A DNA stretch of 23,483 nt, taken from assembly GCA_028710655.1 (NCBI GenBank), contig JAQTTS010000003.1, positions 1-23,483 on the forward strand, read 5' to 3'. Made by a program: the position numbers and the translations under genes. The notes beneath the pieces are model-generated. The model searched no databases. It was not told the DNA's origin and saw only the letters and a list, made by a program, of their open reading frames with translations. This DNA is from Dehalococcoidales bacterium (GTDB lineage: Bacteria; Chloroflexota; Dehalococcoidia; Dehalococcoidales; UBA5760). Within the stretch, counting starts at the first letter, position 1. Each line of letters begins with the position of its first letter. Positions 1 to 8,397 of the stretch are shown here, piece after piece.

Positions 1-48
1 TGACAAGTGGTAGTGGTTGCATGGCCCCGTAGTTACCACCTACGCGCC

Positions 49-89
49 CTAGCGATAGCTTTCGCTAGATAGGGGCCAAAGCTGGCCCC
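49..89. repeat. two adjacent small hairpins
   Basis: Two perfect inverted repeats lie side by side: CTAGCGA/TCGCTAG at 49-55 and 62-68 with a 6-nt loop, and GGGGCCA/TGGCCCC at 72-78 and 83-89 with a 4-nt loop. No long T-run follows, so they are not a textbook intrinsic terminator on either strand. They may end a transcript entering from the left of the window or be part of a structured RNA cut off by the window edge. The rest of 1-363 shows no gene I can support. Confidence 0.4.
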
Positions 90-363
90 TTGCCATACAT
101 CTGTATTCGGTTGTTAATGTCCCTGCGAAGCTATTTCAGCTTGCAGACATATGATGCAACAAAAGGACAAATTGTACACCGCGAAGATATAGCTACTTCG
201 ACATTATTCCCGGGGTCCGGAGAAAGAACAACGGAAGAGCAATTTGAAGGGAGAGCGAAGGCATGGCATCATCTCTGCCAGACTTGAGCATTCCGGTGCT
301 TTGCCCGTTCAACTGTCACAAAAAGGCAAGCGATAGAGGTGGCAGAACACAGAGGTGATAATT

Positions 364-495
364 GTGCATGTCAGGCAAAAGGGGGAGACGATCGAGACGA
401 AAAACACTACAATACAATGCTGGAATAAAGGTCACGCTGCCTATTGCGTCCTTTGTGCCCATGGTCCCCATTGTGCCAGATCCACTTGCTTCTAG
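364..495 (+). CDS. possible 43-aa Cys/His-rich small protein
   Basis: This short reading frame starts at GTG behind a very good ribosome binding site (AGAGGTGAT at 351-359, about 6 nt before the start). The product has five Cys and three His in its last 25 residues, including a YCVLCAHGPHC stretch that could bind a metal. I recognise no family. It lies 60 nt upstream of the beta-CASP nuclease gene and could be co-transcribed with it. Length and lack of homology recognition keep this tentative; the Shine-Dalgarno match is the main support. Confidence 0.25.
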   Translation: MHVRQKGETIETKNTTIQCWNKGHAAYCVLCAHGPHCARSTCF

Positions 496-556
496 CAGGT
501 GATGACCCATGGCTAGTTGCCTTACCTGCATATTGACACAATGAAAGGAAAGCATA

Positions 557-1960
557 GTGAAAATCAAGCTGAAATTCCTGGGTGGAGCAGGCAATGTCAC
601 CGGCTCCAGCTACCTGCTCGAAGCCTCGGGAAAGCGTCTGCTGGTGGACTGTGGCCTGTTCCAGGAATGGGAACTCAAGGGCAGGAACTGGCAGTTTCCT
701 ATACCGCCTGCCAGCATAGACGCCATCCTTCTGTCACATGCCCATCTTGACCACAGCGGCCGTATCCCCAGACTGGTCAAGGAAGGCTTCAGGGGCAAGA
801 TCTACTGCACGGACGTGACGGTCAAGCTGGCGGAGATTATGCTTCAGGACGCCGGCAATCTGCAGGAGGAAGACGCCCTCAACAAGAAGATGCGGCATGA
901 TACAGAGGGCAGAAAAGGACCACATCCGGAAATCCCGCTGTACACGGCCAAGGACGCCCTCAAGGCCATGCCATTGTTCGTGCCGGTGAAGTACGGCGAA
1001 CAGGTTGAGATCGGGGACACCTTCAAGGCTACCTTCCACGACGCGGGGCACGTGCTCGGTTCAGCGATGATAAAGGTCTCAGTCAGGCAGGGCAGGTATG
1101 AAAGAAGCGTTGTCTTTTCAGGGGATATCGGAAGATGGAACGCGCCAATTCTGAGAGACCCTACGGTCTTCGACAAAGCCGATTACGTGTTGGTGGAGTC
1201 CACCTATGGAAACAGGGTGCACGAGAGCACGAAGGGAATACAGGACGGACTGGCAGAAGTAATCCTAGCGACAATGAAATCCGGTGGAGACATCGTGGTG
1301 CCGTCCTTTGCACTGGAGAGGGCCCAAGAAGTTCTCTTCTACCTGGGGGAACTGCGCCGCGAGAAGCGAGTACCCATGATAATGGTATTCGTGGACAGCC
1401 CGATGGCTATCAGCATAACTGAGGTCTTCGAAAACCATCCGGAATACTTCGACAAGGAAACCATGAACCTGGTGCGAAAGGGACTGTCACCTTTCGATTT
1501 CCCGGGTCTCAAGATGACCAGGAGCACCGAAGAATCCAAGGCCATAAACACCATCAAGGGTACCGTGATGATTATTGCCGGGTCAGGGATGTGCACCGGT
1601 GGCCGGGTCAAGCACCACCTAGTGAATAACATCAGCCGTCCAGAAAGCACCATCCTCTTCATTGGCTATCAGGCAAGTGGGACACTGGGACGCCAGATCC
1701 TCGATGGCGCCAGTGAGGTGCGTATCTACGGGCAATACCTGCCTGTCCGCGCCAGGATTGCGCATATTGATGGGTTCTCCGCTCATGCCGACAAGGACGA
1801 ATTGCTCAAGTGGCTGTCCGGCCTGAAGTCGCCGCCACGGCGTGTTTTCGTCGTTCATGGGGAGCCAGCGCCAGCCGGTGAGCTGGGGAGCATTATCAAG
1901 AGCAGATTGGGGTGGAATGTCGTTGTTCCGGTCTATATGGGAGGAGCAGTGCTGGACTAG
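557..1960 (+). CDS. MBL-fold beta-CASP RNA-processing metallohydrolase
   Basis: A 467-aa metallo-beta-lactamase-fold protein of the beta-CASP type, the family of RNA 3'-end processing factors and RNase J-like or CPSF73-like nucleases. The metal-binding motif HAHLDH is at residues 61-66, a further His is in the DAGHVLGS motif near 163, the acidic VESTYGNR motif is near 213, the beta-CASP segment GSGMCTGGRVKHHL is near 342, the GFSAHAD motif is near 405 and a VHGE motif is near 434. All residues expected for two-zinc catalysis appear present. The length is normal for the bacterial RNA-specificity-domain group (about 450-470 aa). It starts at GTG, preceded by AAAGG at 543-547. Likely cytoplasmic and acting on RNA; the exact substrate cannot be read from sequence. 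It has no obvious operon partner. Confidence 0.93.
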   Translation: MKIKLKFLGGAGNVTGSSYLLEASGKRLLVDCGLFQEWELKGRNWQFPIPPASIDAILLSHAHLDHSGRIPRLVKEGFRGKIYCTDVTVKLAEIMLQDAGNLQEEDALNKKMRHDTEGRKGPHPEIPLYTAKDALKAMPLFVPVKYGEQVEIGDTFKATFHDAGHVLGSAMIKVSVRQGRYERSVVFSGDIGRWNAPILRDPTVFDKADYVLVESTYGNRVHESTKGIQDGLAEVILATMKSGGDIVVPSFALERAQEVLFYLGELRREKRVPMIMVFVDSPMAISITEVFENHPEYFDKETMNLVRKGLSPFDFPGLKMTRSTEESKAINTIKGTVMIIAGSGMCTGGRVKHHLVNNISRPESTILFIGYQASGTLGRQILDGASEVRIYGQYLPVRARIAHIDGFSAHADKDELLKWLSGLKSPPRRVFVVHGEPAPAGELGSIIKSRLGWNVVVPVYMGGAVLD

Positions 1961-2029
1961 AATTGGCTTCTCGTCAATCATCCCAAAGCCGTGCATGCTG
2001 CCCGTGTATCATCACGTCAAGGGGGTGAA

Positions 2030-2225
2030 ATGGACATGCAACTGGATGCACGCGCTTTTTGGCGTATTGTCGGGTGCGAACAGGCAGCCACCGTGGCCAA
2101 GGAAGACAATGACGTCATGGTTGTGATGGACGTATCCGGGGGCCGGAATAGCCTTCATTGTTCCAGTAGAGAAGGTGGTCGGCGTATGTCATATGCCCGG
2201 CAAGGGCGATGCAGAGGGGGAATAA
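2030..2225 (+). pseudogene. frameshifted small gene (about 64 aa if repaired)
   Basis: An ATG behind GGGGGTG (2021-2027) opens a frame that reads MDMQLDARAFWRIVGCEQ and continues to a VMVVMDVSG stretch near 2140. From there the natural-looking protein continues in another frame (IAFIVPVEKVVGV, then CHMPGKGDAEGE) to a TAA at 2223-2225. Removing one G from the G5 run at 2138-2142 joins the two halves into one 64-aa protein. I do not recognise the family. This may be a true frameshift, a slippery-run variant or a base-calling error. The second ATG at 2036 is an alternative start. Confidence 0.4.
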
Positions 2226-2569
2226 TGGCATCCTTCCTATAGAGACATACCTTGTATGGCCGCAGTGCATCAGGGGACTCCTCGACGATCAGTTGCCGGA
2301 GCCGCTCCATTGGGGGCCACCGTGTGCGACGAGGGCAGCCGGACCATCGTCAACATATGTCAGTGCGGGTGTGTGGCGCCGACAAACTCTCCATCGTTAC
2401 GCTCAGTGCAGGACGCTGAGAAATTTCTGTGGGGACTGACCGAGGATAACCGCTGCGTGACCAGCCGGTGTTCCGCGAATACGGCGTGTTTTTCAGTTAT
2501 TGGACGGCTTTGTGGGGATGAGGACCTGAATCCTCGACTATAGGCTCTGAAGACCATGCCGCGACAGGG
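2226..2569. other. gene-poor stretch, no supported gene
   Basis: Open frames exist here (for example 2256-2543 on the plus strand) but they lack a ribosome binding site and any recognisable protein pattern. I read this as non-coding or decayed DNA between the frameshifted small gene and the promoter at 2570. Confidence 0.4.
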
Positions 2570-2597
2570 TTGACAGATATGAATTCACTGTTACAAT
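2570..2597 (+). promoter_or_regulatory. strong sigma-70 promoter
   Basis: TTGACA at 2570-2575 and TACAAT at 2592-2597 are separated by 16 nt, close to the vegetative consensus. It points at the GTG start at 2631. It lacks the dyad found at the five shared-operator promoters described elsewhere in this window, so it is probably not part of that set. Confidence 0.6.
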
Positions 2598-2630
2598 GAC
2601 CTCGTCTTATCACATTCCAGGGTGGTCAGC

Positions 2631-3161
2631 GTGAAAACCCTCAGAACCCGTTTTGCCGAGGCATTCAATAGCGGGACATTGTTCAATAGGCATACATTCA
2701 GGATCCTAGCGATTGTGCTGTTTGCCTTCCCGGACCCTATCATCAGCGACGTCATCGCCATTATCTTGCTGGCGGTCTCCTTCTTCTTGCCCGAGGGCTG
2801 GAACTGGAAACGCCACGGCGCCACATCGTGTGGTTGCCATTTCTGCAAAGACCGCATTCGTCGCCATGTGAATCCTCAACAGAGAACAGGAGCTTTGCCG
2901 TTGGCTCCCGCCTCCAGCCGCAGAGTCTGCCATCGTGAGGTCTTTACAGGAAATGCCTGCGGGTTTGTACCAACGAACATCAGACCACAATTATCATATA
3001 CACTGGATAGATGTCCCGCGACCGAAGACTCCAAGCACAGCTGGAGATACTGGCCGAAGCTCGAAGGCATTCTACTATACAGGTTGAGCGGCTATGGCTC
3101 AAAAGTGGCTATCAAGTGCGGGAGCCGCGAGTTGGCAGGGACGGGACGACCTGCGCGATAA
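2631..3161 (+). CDS. hypothetical protein with N-terminal hydrophobic segments
   Basis: The frame has a GTG start 33 nt downstream of a near-consensus promoter, with GGGTGG about 5 nt before it; an upstream start at 2622 is also open. The first 60 residues look like a small membrane protein: a basic, amphipathic start, then hydrophobic segments around residues 23-35 and 37-55 (ILAIVLFAFPDPIISDVIAI). After the GWNWKRHGA stretch the sequence turns Arg/Cys-rich with a CGCHFC motif and looks less like a normal protein. The gene may therefore have lost its original 3' end, with the last 110 residues being read-through. I recognise no family. The adjacent antiporter remnant supports decay in this neighbourhood. 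Confidence 0.35.
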   Translation: MKTLRTRFAEAFNSGTLFNRHTFRILAIVLFAFPDPIISDVIAIILLAVSFFLPEGWNWKRHGATSCGCHFCKDRIRRHVNPQQRTGALPLAPASSRRVCHREVFTGNACGFVPTNIRPQLSYTLDRCPATEDSKHSWRYWPKLEGILLYRLSGYGSKVAIKCGSRELAGTGRPAR

Positions 3162-3208
3162 CTCCCAAAAGCCGCCTGGAGACTGACAACAAGCACTTCT
3201 GTAGTTGA

Positions 3209-3274
3209 TCATGCTGGCACCGCCGTATTAGGTGCGATCCTGTAGCTGAGCTTGATCATGTACGGCGTCAGGAA
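3209..3274 (-). pseudogene. C-terminal remnant of a second CPA2 cation antiporter
   Basis: The minus strand from 3274 to the TGA at 3209-3211 encodes FLTPYMIKLSYRIAPN and five more residues. The C-terminus of the intact antiporter gene at 6464-7669 reads FLTPYMIKLSYRLTPD. Across the shared core the nucleotide differences fall mainly on synonymous third positions (for example ctc/ctg, ccc/ccg, tat/tac, ata/atc, cta/ctc), as expected of two genes once under protein selection. Upstream on the minus strand (above about 3285) the similarity stops, so only the last 21 codons survive here. It is the tail of a lost paralogue or a duplication fragment. Confidence 0.7.
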
Positions 3275-3588
3275 GAGGAGAAAGCTTGAGTATTTGTGGT
3301 TCAGCACCTCATCCATTCAGATTCGCGATGTCCGTTATCCATTGGGCAAGGCCTTTCGATCTGAATCCAAGGGTTGGGTCTTGACGTCCGACAGCTACGA
3401 TGCTCTCATGAAGGGTAAGCTGAACTACTACCTTCTTCCGTGCTCAGCCTGTTCCACCAACGAGATCCACTACAATAGCATACCGTATCGCATCCCGACC
3501 TTGGTACAATGCCTAGTGCCCCCCTGAAGCGGAACCTGGCTAGGATATACCTGTCTCAGTCCGTGCATCATCTTGGTGGAGGAAGCCC
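3275..3588. other. unassigned stretch upstream of the cvpA-like gene
   Basis: A plus-strand frame at 3252-3527 is open, but its 5' end runs antisense through the antiporter remnant, it starts at TTG and has no convincing ribosome binding site. I cannot identify a product and treat it as doubtful. The last 20 nt hold the ribosome binding site of the next gene. Confidence 0.3.
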
Positions 3589-4074
3589 ATGAACTGGCTT
3601 GATATAGTATTGTTGGCATTCCTGGTCATCACCGCAGTCATGGGACTTGTACGTGGCCTGATCAAGACACTTGTCCCTCTGATCGGATTGGCAATCGGAG
3701 TCATACTGGCGGGGCATTACCATGTGTGGGTCGCGAATACCATCTTTAGGTCACACGGAACGACTGCAGAGATAGCTGCCTTTGTTGTCGTGGTCTTCGT
3801 CTTCCTCATCGCCGCGTTAATCCTGGCCAGCGTCTTGCATGGACTACTGAAGATAGCGCTATTGGGTTGGATAGATCATGTTGCCGGTTTTCTATTAGGC
3901 TTTGTGTGGGCTGCGTTAGTTGCCGGCGCCATACTATCGCTGCTACTGAAGTACTCGGTGGCAACATCCACAATCTCCGACTCTGCTATTGCAGCATTCT
4001 TGGTAGACAAGTTTCGCCTTGCACTCGCCTTGCTGCCAGGGGATTTCGGCAGAGTCAGAGGTTTATTCCATTAG
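3589..4074 (+). CDS. CvpA-family membrane protein
   Basis: A 161-aa, strongly hydrophobic protein with about four membrane segments (roughly residues 3-20, 24-45, 58-85 and 95-122). The N-terminus (NWLDIVLLAFLVITAVMG followed by a GLIKTL stretch) is typical of the CvpA family, named for colicin V production and present in most bacteria with a poorly defined role in envelope homeostasis. The length matches the family (160-180 aa). The start is set by GGAGG with a 6-nt spacer before ATG. It is convergent with the phosphofructokinase gene 120 nt downstream and has no operon partner. The C-terminal 35 residues look cytoplasmic. Confidence 0.88.
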   Translation: MNWLDIVLLAFLVITAVMGLVRGLIKTLVPLIGLAIGVILAGHYHVWVANTIFRSHGTTAEIAAFVVVVFVFLIAALILASVLHGLLKIALLGWIDHVAGFLLGFVWAALVAGAILSLLLKYSVATSTISDSAIAAFLVDKFRLALALLPGDFGRVRGLFH

Positions 4075-4196
4075 GAATGTACGCTTACTCTTCTGCATGA
4101 CGCAAGGGTCAAGATGTCTGTAGCCAGGGAATTTCGAACGTACGTCTCAAATGAATCCCAGGAAACACAAATCAGGAATGAGAGGCATCTTACATG

Positions 4197-5288
4197 TCAG
4201 TCGCCGAAGCACGTTCCCACCGAACGCGCTGCTCGTATCAACGGTTCTCCATTTGGGACAGTCCTTTGACCCTTGGATACATCTTCCAACGGAACCTCGA
4301 CAAGAGAGTCCCCTTTGACTCCTACCATGCGTCCGAACCTGCCGTCCTTTATCATGTCAACTGCTTTACAGCCCAACCTGGTAGCTAATACCCTATCGAA
4401 TGGAGTAGGAGTACCGGATCTCTGCAAATGACCCAGCACTACTGCACGAGTCTCAATACCAGATAGACGTTCCACTTCCGCTGCTAGGACGAAACCTACA
4501 CCCCCCAACCGGACCGGCTCCGTGGCGTCCTTCACCATTCTCTGCACTACTACGTTGCCGCCCTCAGGTTTTGCCCCTTCTGCCACAACCGCGATGGTGA
4601 ACCTCTTGCCCCTCCTGTTCCTATCTTTCACTTTCTCAACCACCATCTGAATATCGAACGGGATCTCAGGAATGAGTATTACGTCGCCACCACTGGCAAC
4701 GCCTGCGTGCAGGGCAATCCAGCCAGCATTCCGTCCCATTACCTCTACGATCATGACGCGGTGGTGTGATTGTGCAGTCGAATGGAGTCTATCGATTGCC
4801 TCAGTCGCCACTGATACAGCAGAGTCAAAACCAAAGGTAATGTCTGTCCCCAGAAGGTCATTGTCTATCGTCTTGGGCACTCCAATTATGGGGACGCCGT
4901 CTTTGAACAGTCTGTTGGCTATGCTGAGCGTGCCATCACCGCCTATGCCAACCAGACAGTCAATATTCAAACCTGCGATGTTGGCAAGAGTGTCCCGAGA
5001 CCGGTCCTCGAATTCCGGCCCATTCTTGCTTTTGGAAGTGAACTGGTAAGGGTTTGCCGTATTAGAGGTGCCGAGGATAGTCCCGCCTTGCGTCAGAATC
5101 CCTGACACATCGTCAAAATGAAGCTGTCTGTAGGAGTTGCATACGACGCCCTCGTATCCGTCCTTGATTCCAATGACTTCCATTCCATATTCAAGAATAG
5201 CCTTCTTAGCTACTGCACGAATAACGGCGTTAATACCCGGACAATCTCCGCCACCAGTCAAAATCGCAATTCTACCGTGCGTTCCCAA
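4197..5288 (-). CDS. pfkA: 6-phosphofructokinase, mixed-substrate (PFK group III) type
   Basis: This 363-aa enzyme phosphorylates fructose 6-phosphate to fructose 1,6-bisphosphate in glycolysis. Nucleotide-binding GGDCPG is at residues 13-18, GGDGT at 116-120, the catalytic PKTIDND loop at 138-144 and the substrate-binding VMGRNAGW segment at 183-190. In this family Gly at the fourth position of GGDGT allows ATP, while Asp there favours pyrophosphate. Lys in PKTIDND is typical of PPi-type and mixed-type enzymes, whereas E. coli PfkA has Gly. The combination places it in the mixed-substrate group; ATP use is my inference. The start is TTG, fixed by GGAGG (5295-5299 on the plus strand) with a 6-nt spacer; the nearby ATG at 5293 is out of frame. 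Monocistronic and convergent with the cvpA-like gene. Confidence 0.95.
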   Translation of the reverse strand: MGTHGRIAILTGGGDCPGINAVIRAVAKKAILEYGMEVIGIKDGYEGVVCNSYRQLHFDDVSGILTQGGTILGTSNTANPYQFTSKSKNGPEFEDRSRDTLANIAGLNIDCLVGIGGDGTLSIANRLFKDGVPIIGVPKTIDNDLLGTDITFGFDSAVSVATEAIDRLHSTAQSHHRVMIVEVMGRNAGWIALHAGVASGGDVILIPEIPFDIQMVVEKVKDRNRRGKRFTIAVVAEGAKPEGGNVVVQRMVKDATEPVRLGGVGFVLAAEVERLSGIETRAVVLGHLQRSGTPTPFDRVLATRLGCKAVDMIKDGRFGRMVGVKGDSLVEVPLEDVSKGQRTVPNGEPLIRAARSVGTCFGD

Positions 5289-5664
5289 TGCATGCCTCCA
5301 GCTAACTCAAATCGACAAACATATTAGTGTTGATTCTCTGAAATCGCCAGACAGACAAATCCATGATCAACGGCTCTCGTAAGTGACAGCTCGCAGAACC
5401 AGCAAGCGGGCACCCTTTTGTCAGATACGATGATACGATTTGCCGTAGCTGGGACGCAAGGCGGTCGATGTCTTGGAGACCCGTGGGAAAGCCTGACGTC
5501 TGCCCCGCCTAGCGCATTATCAGGTTCGTTTATCGGGAGGGCAAGTCTCATGAATAGCCCTAACGGGCCCACAACTACTCGTATGTACGGCAGATCGAAA
5601 AGTCAGCCTGTGTTCTCCGGCAAGCCTCTCTGCTGAGTTCAACGCGCAACGAAGCTAGGCCCAA
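5289..5664. other. intergenic region with no supported gene
   Basis: This region lies upstream of the phosphofructokinase gene and downstream of the DUF3124 gene, both on the minus strand. Frames on both strands are open but without recognisable protein. A 28-codon frame at 5551-5637 (+) has GGGAGGG about 8 nt before its ATG, but nothing else supports it. The minus-strand promoter of the phosphofructokinase gene presumably lies here; I see no consensus match. Confidence 0.4.
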
Positions 5665-6273
5665 CTACTTGCCATACGTTCTTTCAATGACCCTACCTGC
5701 TGCAGTAAAAGAGATACCCTGTTGCCCGCTGGTCGAGATCATTACCGCTTCCACGATTGGGCTGGCAACCTCGGACTCCGACGCCCATTCAACGATGAAA
5801 TTCGCCCCTGTTCCTCCGCTCTTATCATCTTCTCTTATCACTATCTGCACGGTCTGCAGCGGCTTGAGAACCAGTGTGTCCGTCACGTACGCCCTGATCA
5901 TACCGCCATTCGTGTCGAAGTAGTCCGCTCGAACGACCTTGATCGGGTTATTCAAATCAATGTTGTGAACGCTCAATGTGGATGCAAGCTCATACGTTCG
6001 AGATTCGGTGTAATGGAAAATGCTCGAATAAATGGGCACATACAAGATTTCGCCATCCACGTACCTCGACCTGTCCGGGGCCTGAGTCTCAACCTGGTAA
6101 CCGCCTTGAATCGGGCCCTCCTCAAGAGGACGTTCCGTTTCACCACGGCAACCTAATACGGCGAGCGGAACGATGATTATGAAAGACAGCACTCTTAGTA
6201 CGGTCTTCGTGAAGGCTTCCTCCCCTGCGGAGGTCAATCCGGGATTGTTGTGGCTCCGCCTTACTTTGGCCAC
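5665..6273 (-). CDS. DUF3124-domain lipoprotein
   Basis: A 202-aa protein with a late signal peptide: a hydrophobic run (LSFIIIVPLAVLGC) ends in a lipobox-like LAVLGC at about residues 37-42, so the mature protein would be lipid-anchored at its Cys and exported. The rest matches the DUF3124 family, a beta-rich domain of unknown function (ILYVPIYSSIFHY near residue 75, then LSVHNIDLNNPIKV and a YFDTNGGMI motif). The start is uncertain: the GTG at 6271-6273 lacks a good ribosome binding site and leaves a 30-residue N-terminal extension before the signal peptide. A GTG at about 6194 is too close to the hydrophobic core, so the true start may be non-standard or the 5' end altered. It lies 190 nt after the antiporter gene on the same strand. 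Confidence 0.75.
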   Translation of the reverse strand: MAKVRRSHNNPGLTSAGEEAFTKTVLRVLSFIIIVPLAVLGCRGETERPLEEGPIQGGYQVETQAPDRSRYVDGEILYVPIYSSIFHYTESRTYELASTLSVHNIDLNNPIKVVRADYFDTNGGMIRAYVTDTLVLKPLQTVQIVIREDDKSGGTGANFIVEWASESEVASPIVEAVMISTSGQQGISFTAAGRVIERTYGK

Positions 6274-6463
6274 ATTGTAACAGAAGGCCGCCCAGACAGA
6301 CTAGACTGACCTGACGGAGGAACGTGTATCGCGGCCGCATTGTGTTGATGGTCAACGTAATGCGCTGATTCTGAATAGGGCGTGCCTGTTCCATAGGTAC
6401 GTTGGAGCTACCACGCGGGGTAGCACGAGTGAACCACGCAACGATCGCCTCTGGCTGTTGCGG

Positions 6464-7669
6464 TCAGGGATTGTGCGACGTGTTCTCTCGATCGGGAGTA
6501 AGCCTGTAGCTTAGCTTTATCATATAGGGCGTGAGGAAAGCGGTTATCGCCACTGCCGTCCCCACCGTAGGGAACAGGAAGGGACTAGTTACACTCAGGT
6601 CCTGCCCCGCCTTGACCACTATCAGTGCGAACTCCCCGATCTGCCCCATTCCCAGACCTACCCTGATTGAGGTATTGAAGTCGTACCGAAACACCCTCGT
6701 TCCAAGGCCGCAGCCTGCCACTTTCCCGGCCATCATAACGATAGTCACTATCAGCGCGGGAACGAGGAACTGGCCGAATCGGGTGATGTCTATGAAGGCG
6801 CCCATGGCTACGAAGAAAACGGCGGCGAACATGCTCTTGATGGAGGAGGTCAACGAAGCCACTCTGCCGGCGGACCTCGCGCTGGCAACGAAGATACCCA
6901 TGAGGAAGGCCCCTACAGCAATGGAAAGGCCCAGGTAATGCCCCAATATGGCCAGGCCAAAACACAGTCCCAGAGACATCAGGATCATTACCTCGTCATG
7001 CTCTGGCACATCGCCGTGCTTTTCGTGAGCGATGCTGTCGATCAGCCGCGGTACGAGCCACAGTCCGATGCCAAAGGCCCCCACAAAGAATAGCAGCATT
7101 TTGCCTCCGGTCCAGGCAATGTCGGTCCATCCCGAGGAGTTGATATCGACGACAGTGCCAACGGAGGCCAACGCAATCACGACGATCAGGTCTTCCACGA
7201 CCAGTATGCCCAGCATGAGCCGGGCCGAGAGGTCCTTCAGCTTGCCCATATCCCCAAGCACCTTGGCGATGATGACGGTGCTGCTGCTGGCCAGGGCCAT
7301 CCCCAGGAAGAGACAGTCCATCAGAGGCCAGCCCATCGCCCAGCCCACTCCATAGCTGATGAGAAACATGAGCACGACTTCGATAACGGCTATGCCGGCG
7401 TAGGCCTTTAGCGACCGCCGGAATTTGTCCATGGGGAACTCCAGCCCCACTGTGAAGAGGAGCATGATAATACCCAGGTCTGCAATGGTGTTGAGGATGC
7501 CAAGATTCTCAATCAGGGCGAAAGGAGGCGTGTAGGGGCCAATTATTATACCTGCGATGAGGTAGCCCAGTATCAAGGGCTGCTTCAGCCGGTGGAAGAT
7601 GAAGGTCATCACACCGGCAACGATCATTATGATCGCCAGGTCTGATATCAGCGAGATAGGCAGTTCCAT
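6464..7669 (-). CDS. CPA2-family cation:proton antiporter (KefB/NapA-like)
   Basis: An integral membrane antiporter of about 401 aa with roughly 12 hydrophobic segments, exchanging Na+ or K+ for protons. Family marks include PLILGYLIAGIIIGP near the N-terminus, the GLEFPMDKFRRSLK loop, the VVEDLIVV segment carrying the paired acidic residues of the transport site, and the GQIGEFALIVVKAG helix near the end. It lacks the C-terminal TrkA-N/RCK regulatory domain found in KefB and KefC, so it is the short, unregulated form. The reading frame is open to 7783, but I place the start at the ATG at 7667-7669 because GAGG stands 5 nt upstream and the first hydrophobic helix follows directly. Its C-terminus is nearly duplicated in the remnant at 3209-3274. 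Confidence 0.92.
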   Translation of the reverse strand: MELPISLISDLAIIMIVAGVMTFIFHRLKQPLILGYLIAGIIIGPYTPPFALIENLGILNTIADLGIIMLLFTVGLEFPMDKFRRSLKAYAGIAVIEVVLMFLISYGVGWAMGWPLMDCLFLGMALASSSTVIIAKVLGDMGKLKDLSARLMLGILVVEDLIVVIALASVGTVVDINSSGWTDIAWTGGKMLLFFVGAFGIGLWLVPRLIDSIAHEKHGDVPEHDEVMILMSLGLCFGLAILGHYLGLSIAVGAFLMGIFVASARSAGRVASLTSSIKSMFAAVFFVAMGAFIDITRFGQFLVPALIVTIVMMAGKVAGCGLGTRVFRYDFNTSIRVGLGMGQIGEFALIVVKAGQDLSVTSPFLFPTVGTAVAITAFLTPYMIKLSYRLTPDRENTSHNP

Positions 7670-8076
7670 GGGCACCTCGGGCGTTGGTGAAACGAAGCCT
7701 TGGGAATAGACGATGGGTGTCGCTGCTGGCTGACCGGATTGGGAAGCGGCATGGGAATCATACCACAATCTCGTGCCTGACATTCACCTTTACGCGGGCC
7801 GGCGTCATACTTGCGTCGGGCACCGCGTGTGGTTAATCCGTGCGGAAACAGGCACTGAGAATGCAGTTGTCCCGTGTATCATAAACGCCAAGGCTACTGA
7901 CCGCATGACGAGCCCATCTGCTGCAGAAAGGATTCTGTGGCGTCTTCTTTGGCCTTTAAAATAGGGGGTGGCAACAACTGTGATCGAGTCTCATCCAGAA
8001 GAGGGGAAACTGCCCTTGGCCCGATAAGCCTGACGGACTGCCCCTCAAGCCAGGGCCGTAATCTGCACAGCTCTGT
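7670..8076. other. intergenic region with no supported gene
   Basis: This is the stretch between the antiporter start and the stop codon of the Lrp-like gene, both on the minus strand. The only plus-strand frames (7773-7964, 7937-8203) have no ribosome binding site and no recognisable protein. I see no hairpin with a T-run. Confidence 0.4.
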
Positions 8077-8316
8077 TCACATTGGCCGACTGGCCACGCA
8101 GGTGACAGTCCGCTTTACGCCAGGAGTGCGGCTTGCTCTTTCCGCCACGAATACTCTCAGCGACTCCAGGTCCGGCTGGTCAGCCATGGCTATTAGGTCG
8201 TAAGGCCCGGTGACAATATCGACCGCCTTGACCCCTTCCATATTTCTGAGTTCTGCAGCCACCTCTCTCGATCTGGCGGTCAACGCTTCGATTAGAATAT
8301 AGGCCCTCACACTCAT
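8077..8316 (-). CDS. stand-alone Lrp/AsnC ligand-binding (RAM) domain protein
   Basis: A 79-aa protein equal to one Lrp/AsnC effector-binding domain: the start (RAYILIEAL), the central VTGPYDLIA motif and the C-terminal TPGVKRTVTCVA strand follow the beta-alpha-beta-beta-alpha-beta pattern of this domain. There is no helix-turn-helix, so it cannot bind DNA alone. Such single-domain proteins are known to form dimers or higher oligomers that bind amino acids. GGAGG with a 6-nt spacer precedes the ATG. It stands alone between the antiporter and a SANT-like gene on the same strand. The partner regulator, if any, is not in the window. Confidence 0.88.
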   Translation of the reverse strand: MSVRAYILIEALTARSREVAAELRNMEGVKAVDIVTGPYDLIAMADQPDLESLRVFVAERASRTPGVKRTVTCVASRPM

Positions 8317-8397
8317 TGTGAACCTCCAGGCAGGTGGCGCGTGCGTCTCGGATGTAATCTGGGGGCAGGAGAGCCTCTTTTCTCAGATGCCGCTACA

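Noticed and set aside
2256..2543. 95-aa plus-strand frame with several Cys
   Set aside because: No ribosome binding site, no recognisable pattern, and it lies in a decayed region.
3252..3527. 91-aa plus-strand frame
   Set aside because: Its start is antisense to the antiporter remnant, it begins with TTG and it has no ribosome binding site or family resemblance.
6407..6424. Inverted repeat GCTACC/GGTAGC near the antiporter stop, similar to the shared operator arms
   Set aside because: The arms are separated by 6 nt instead of the spacing at sites A to E, and no TTGACA lies 17 nt from a matching -10 on either strand.
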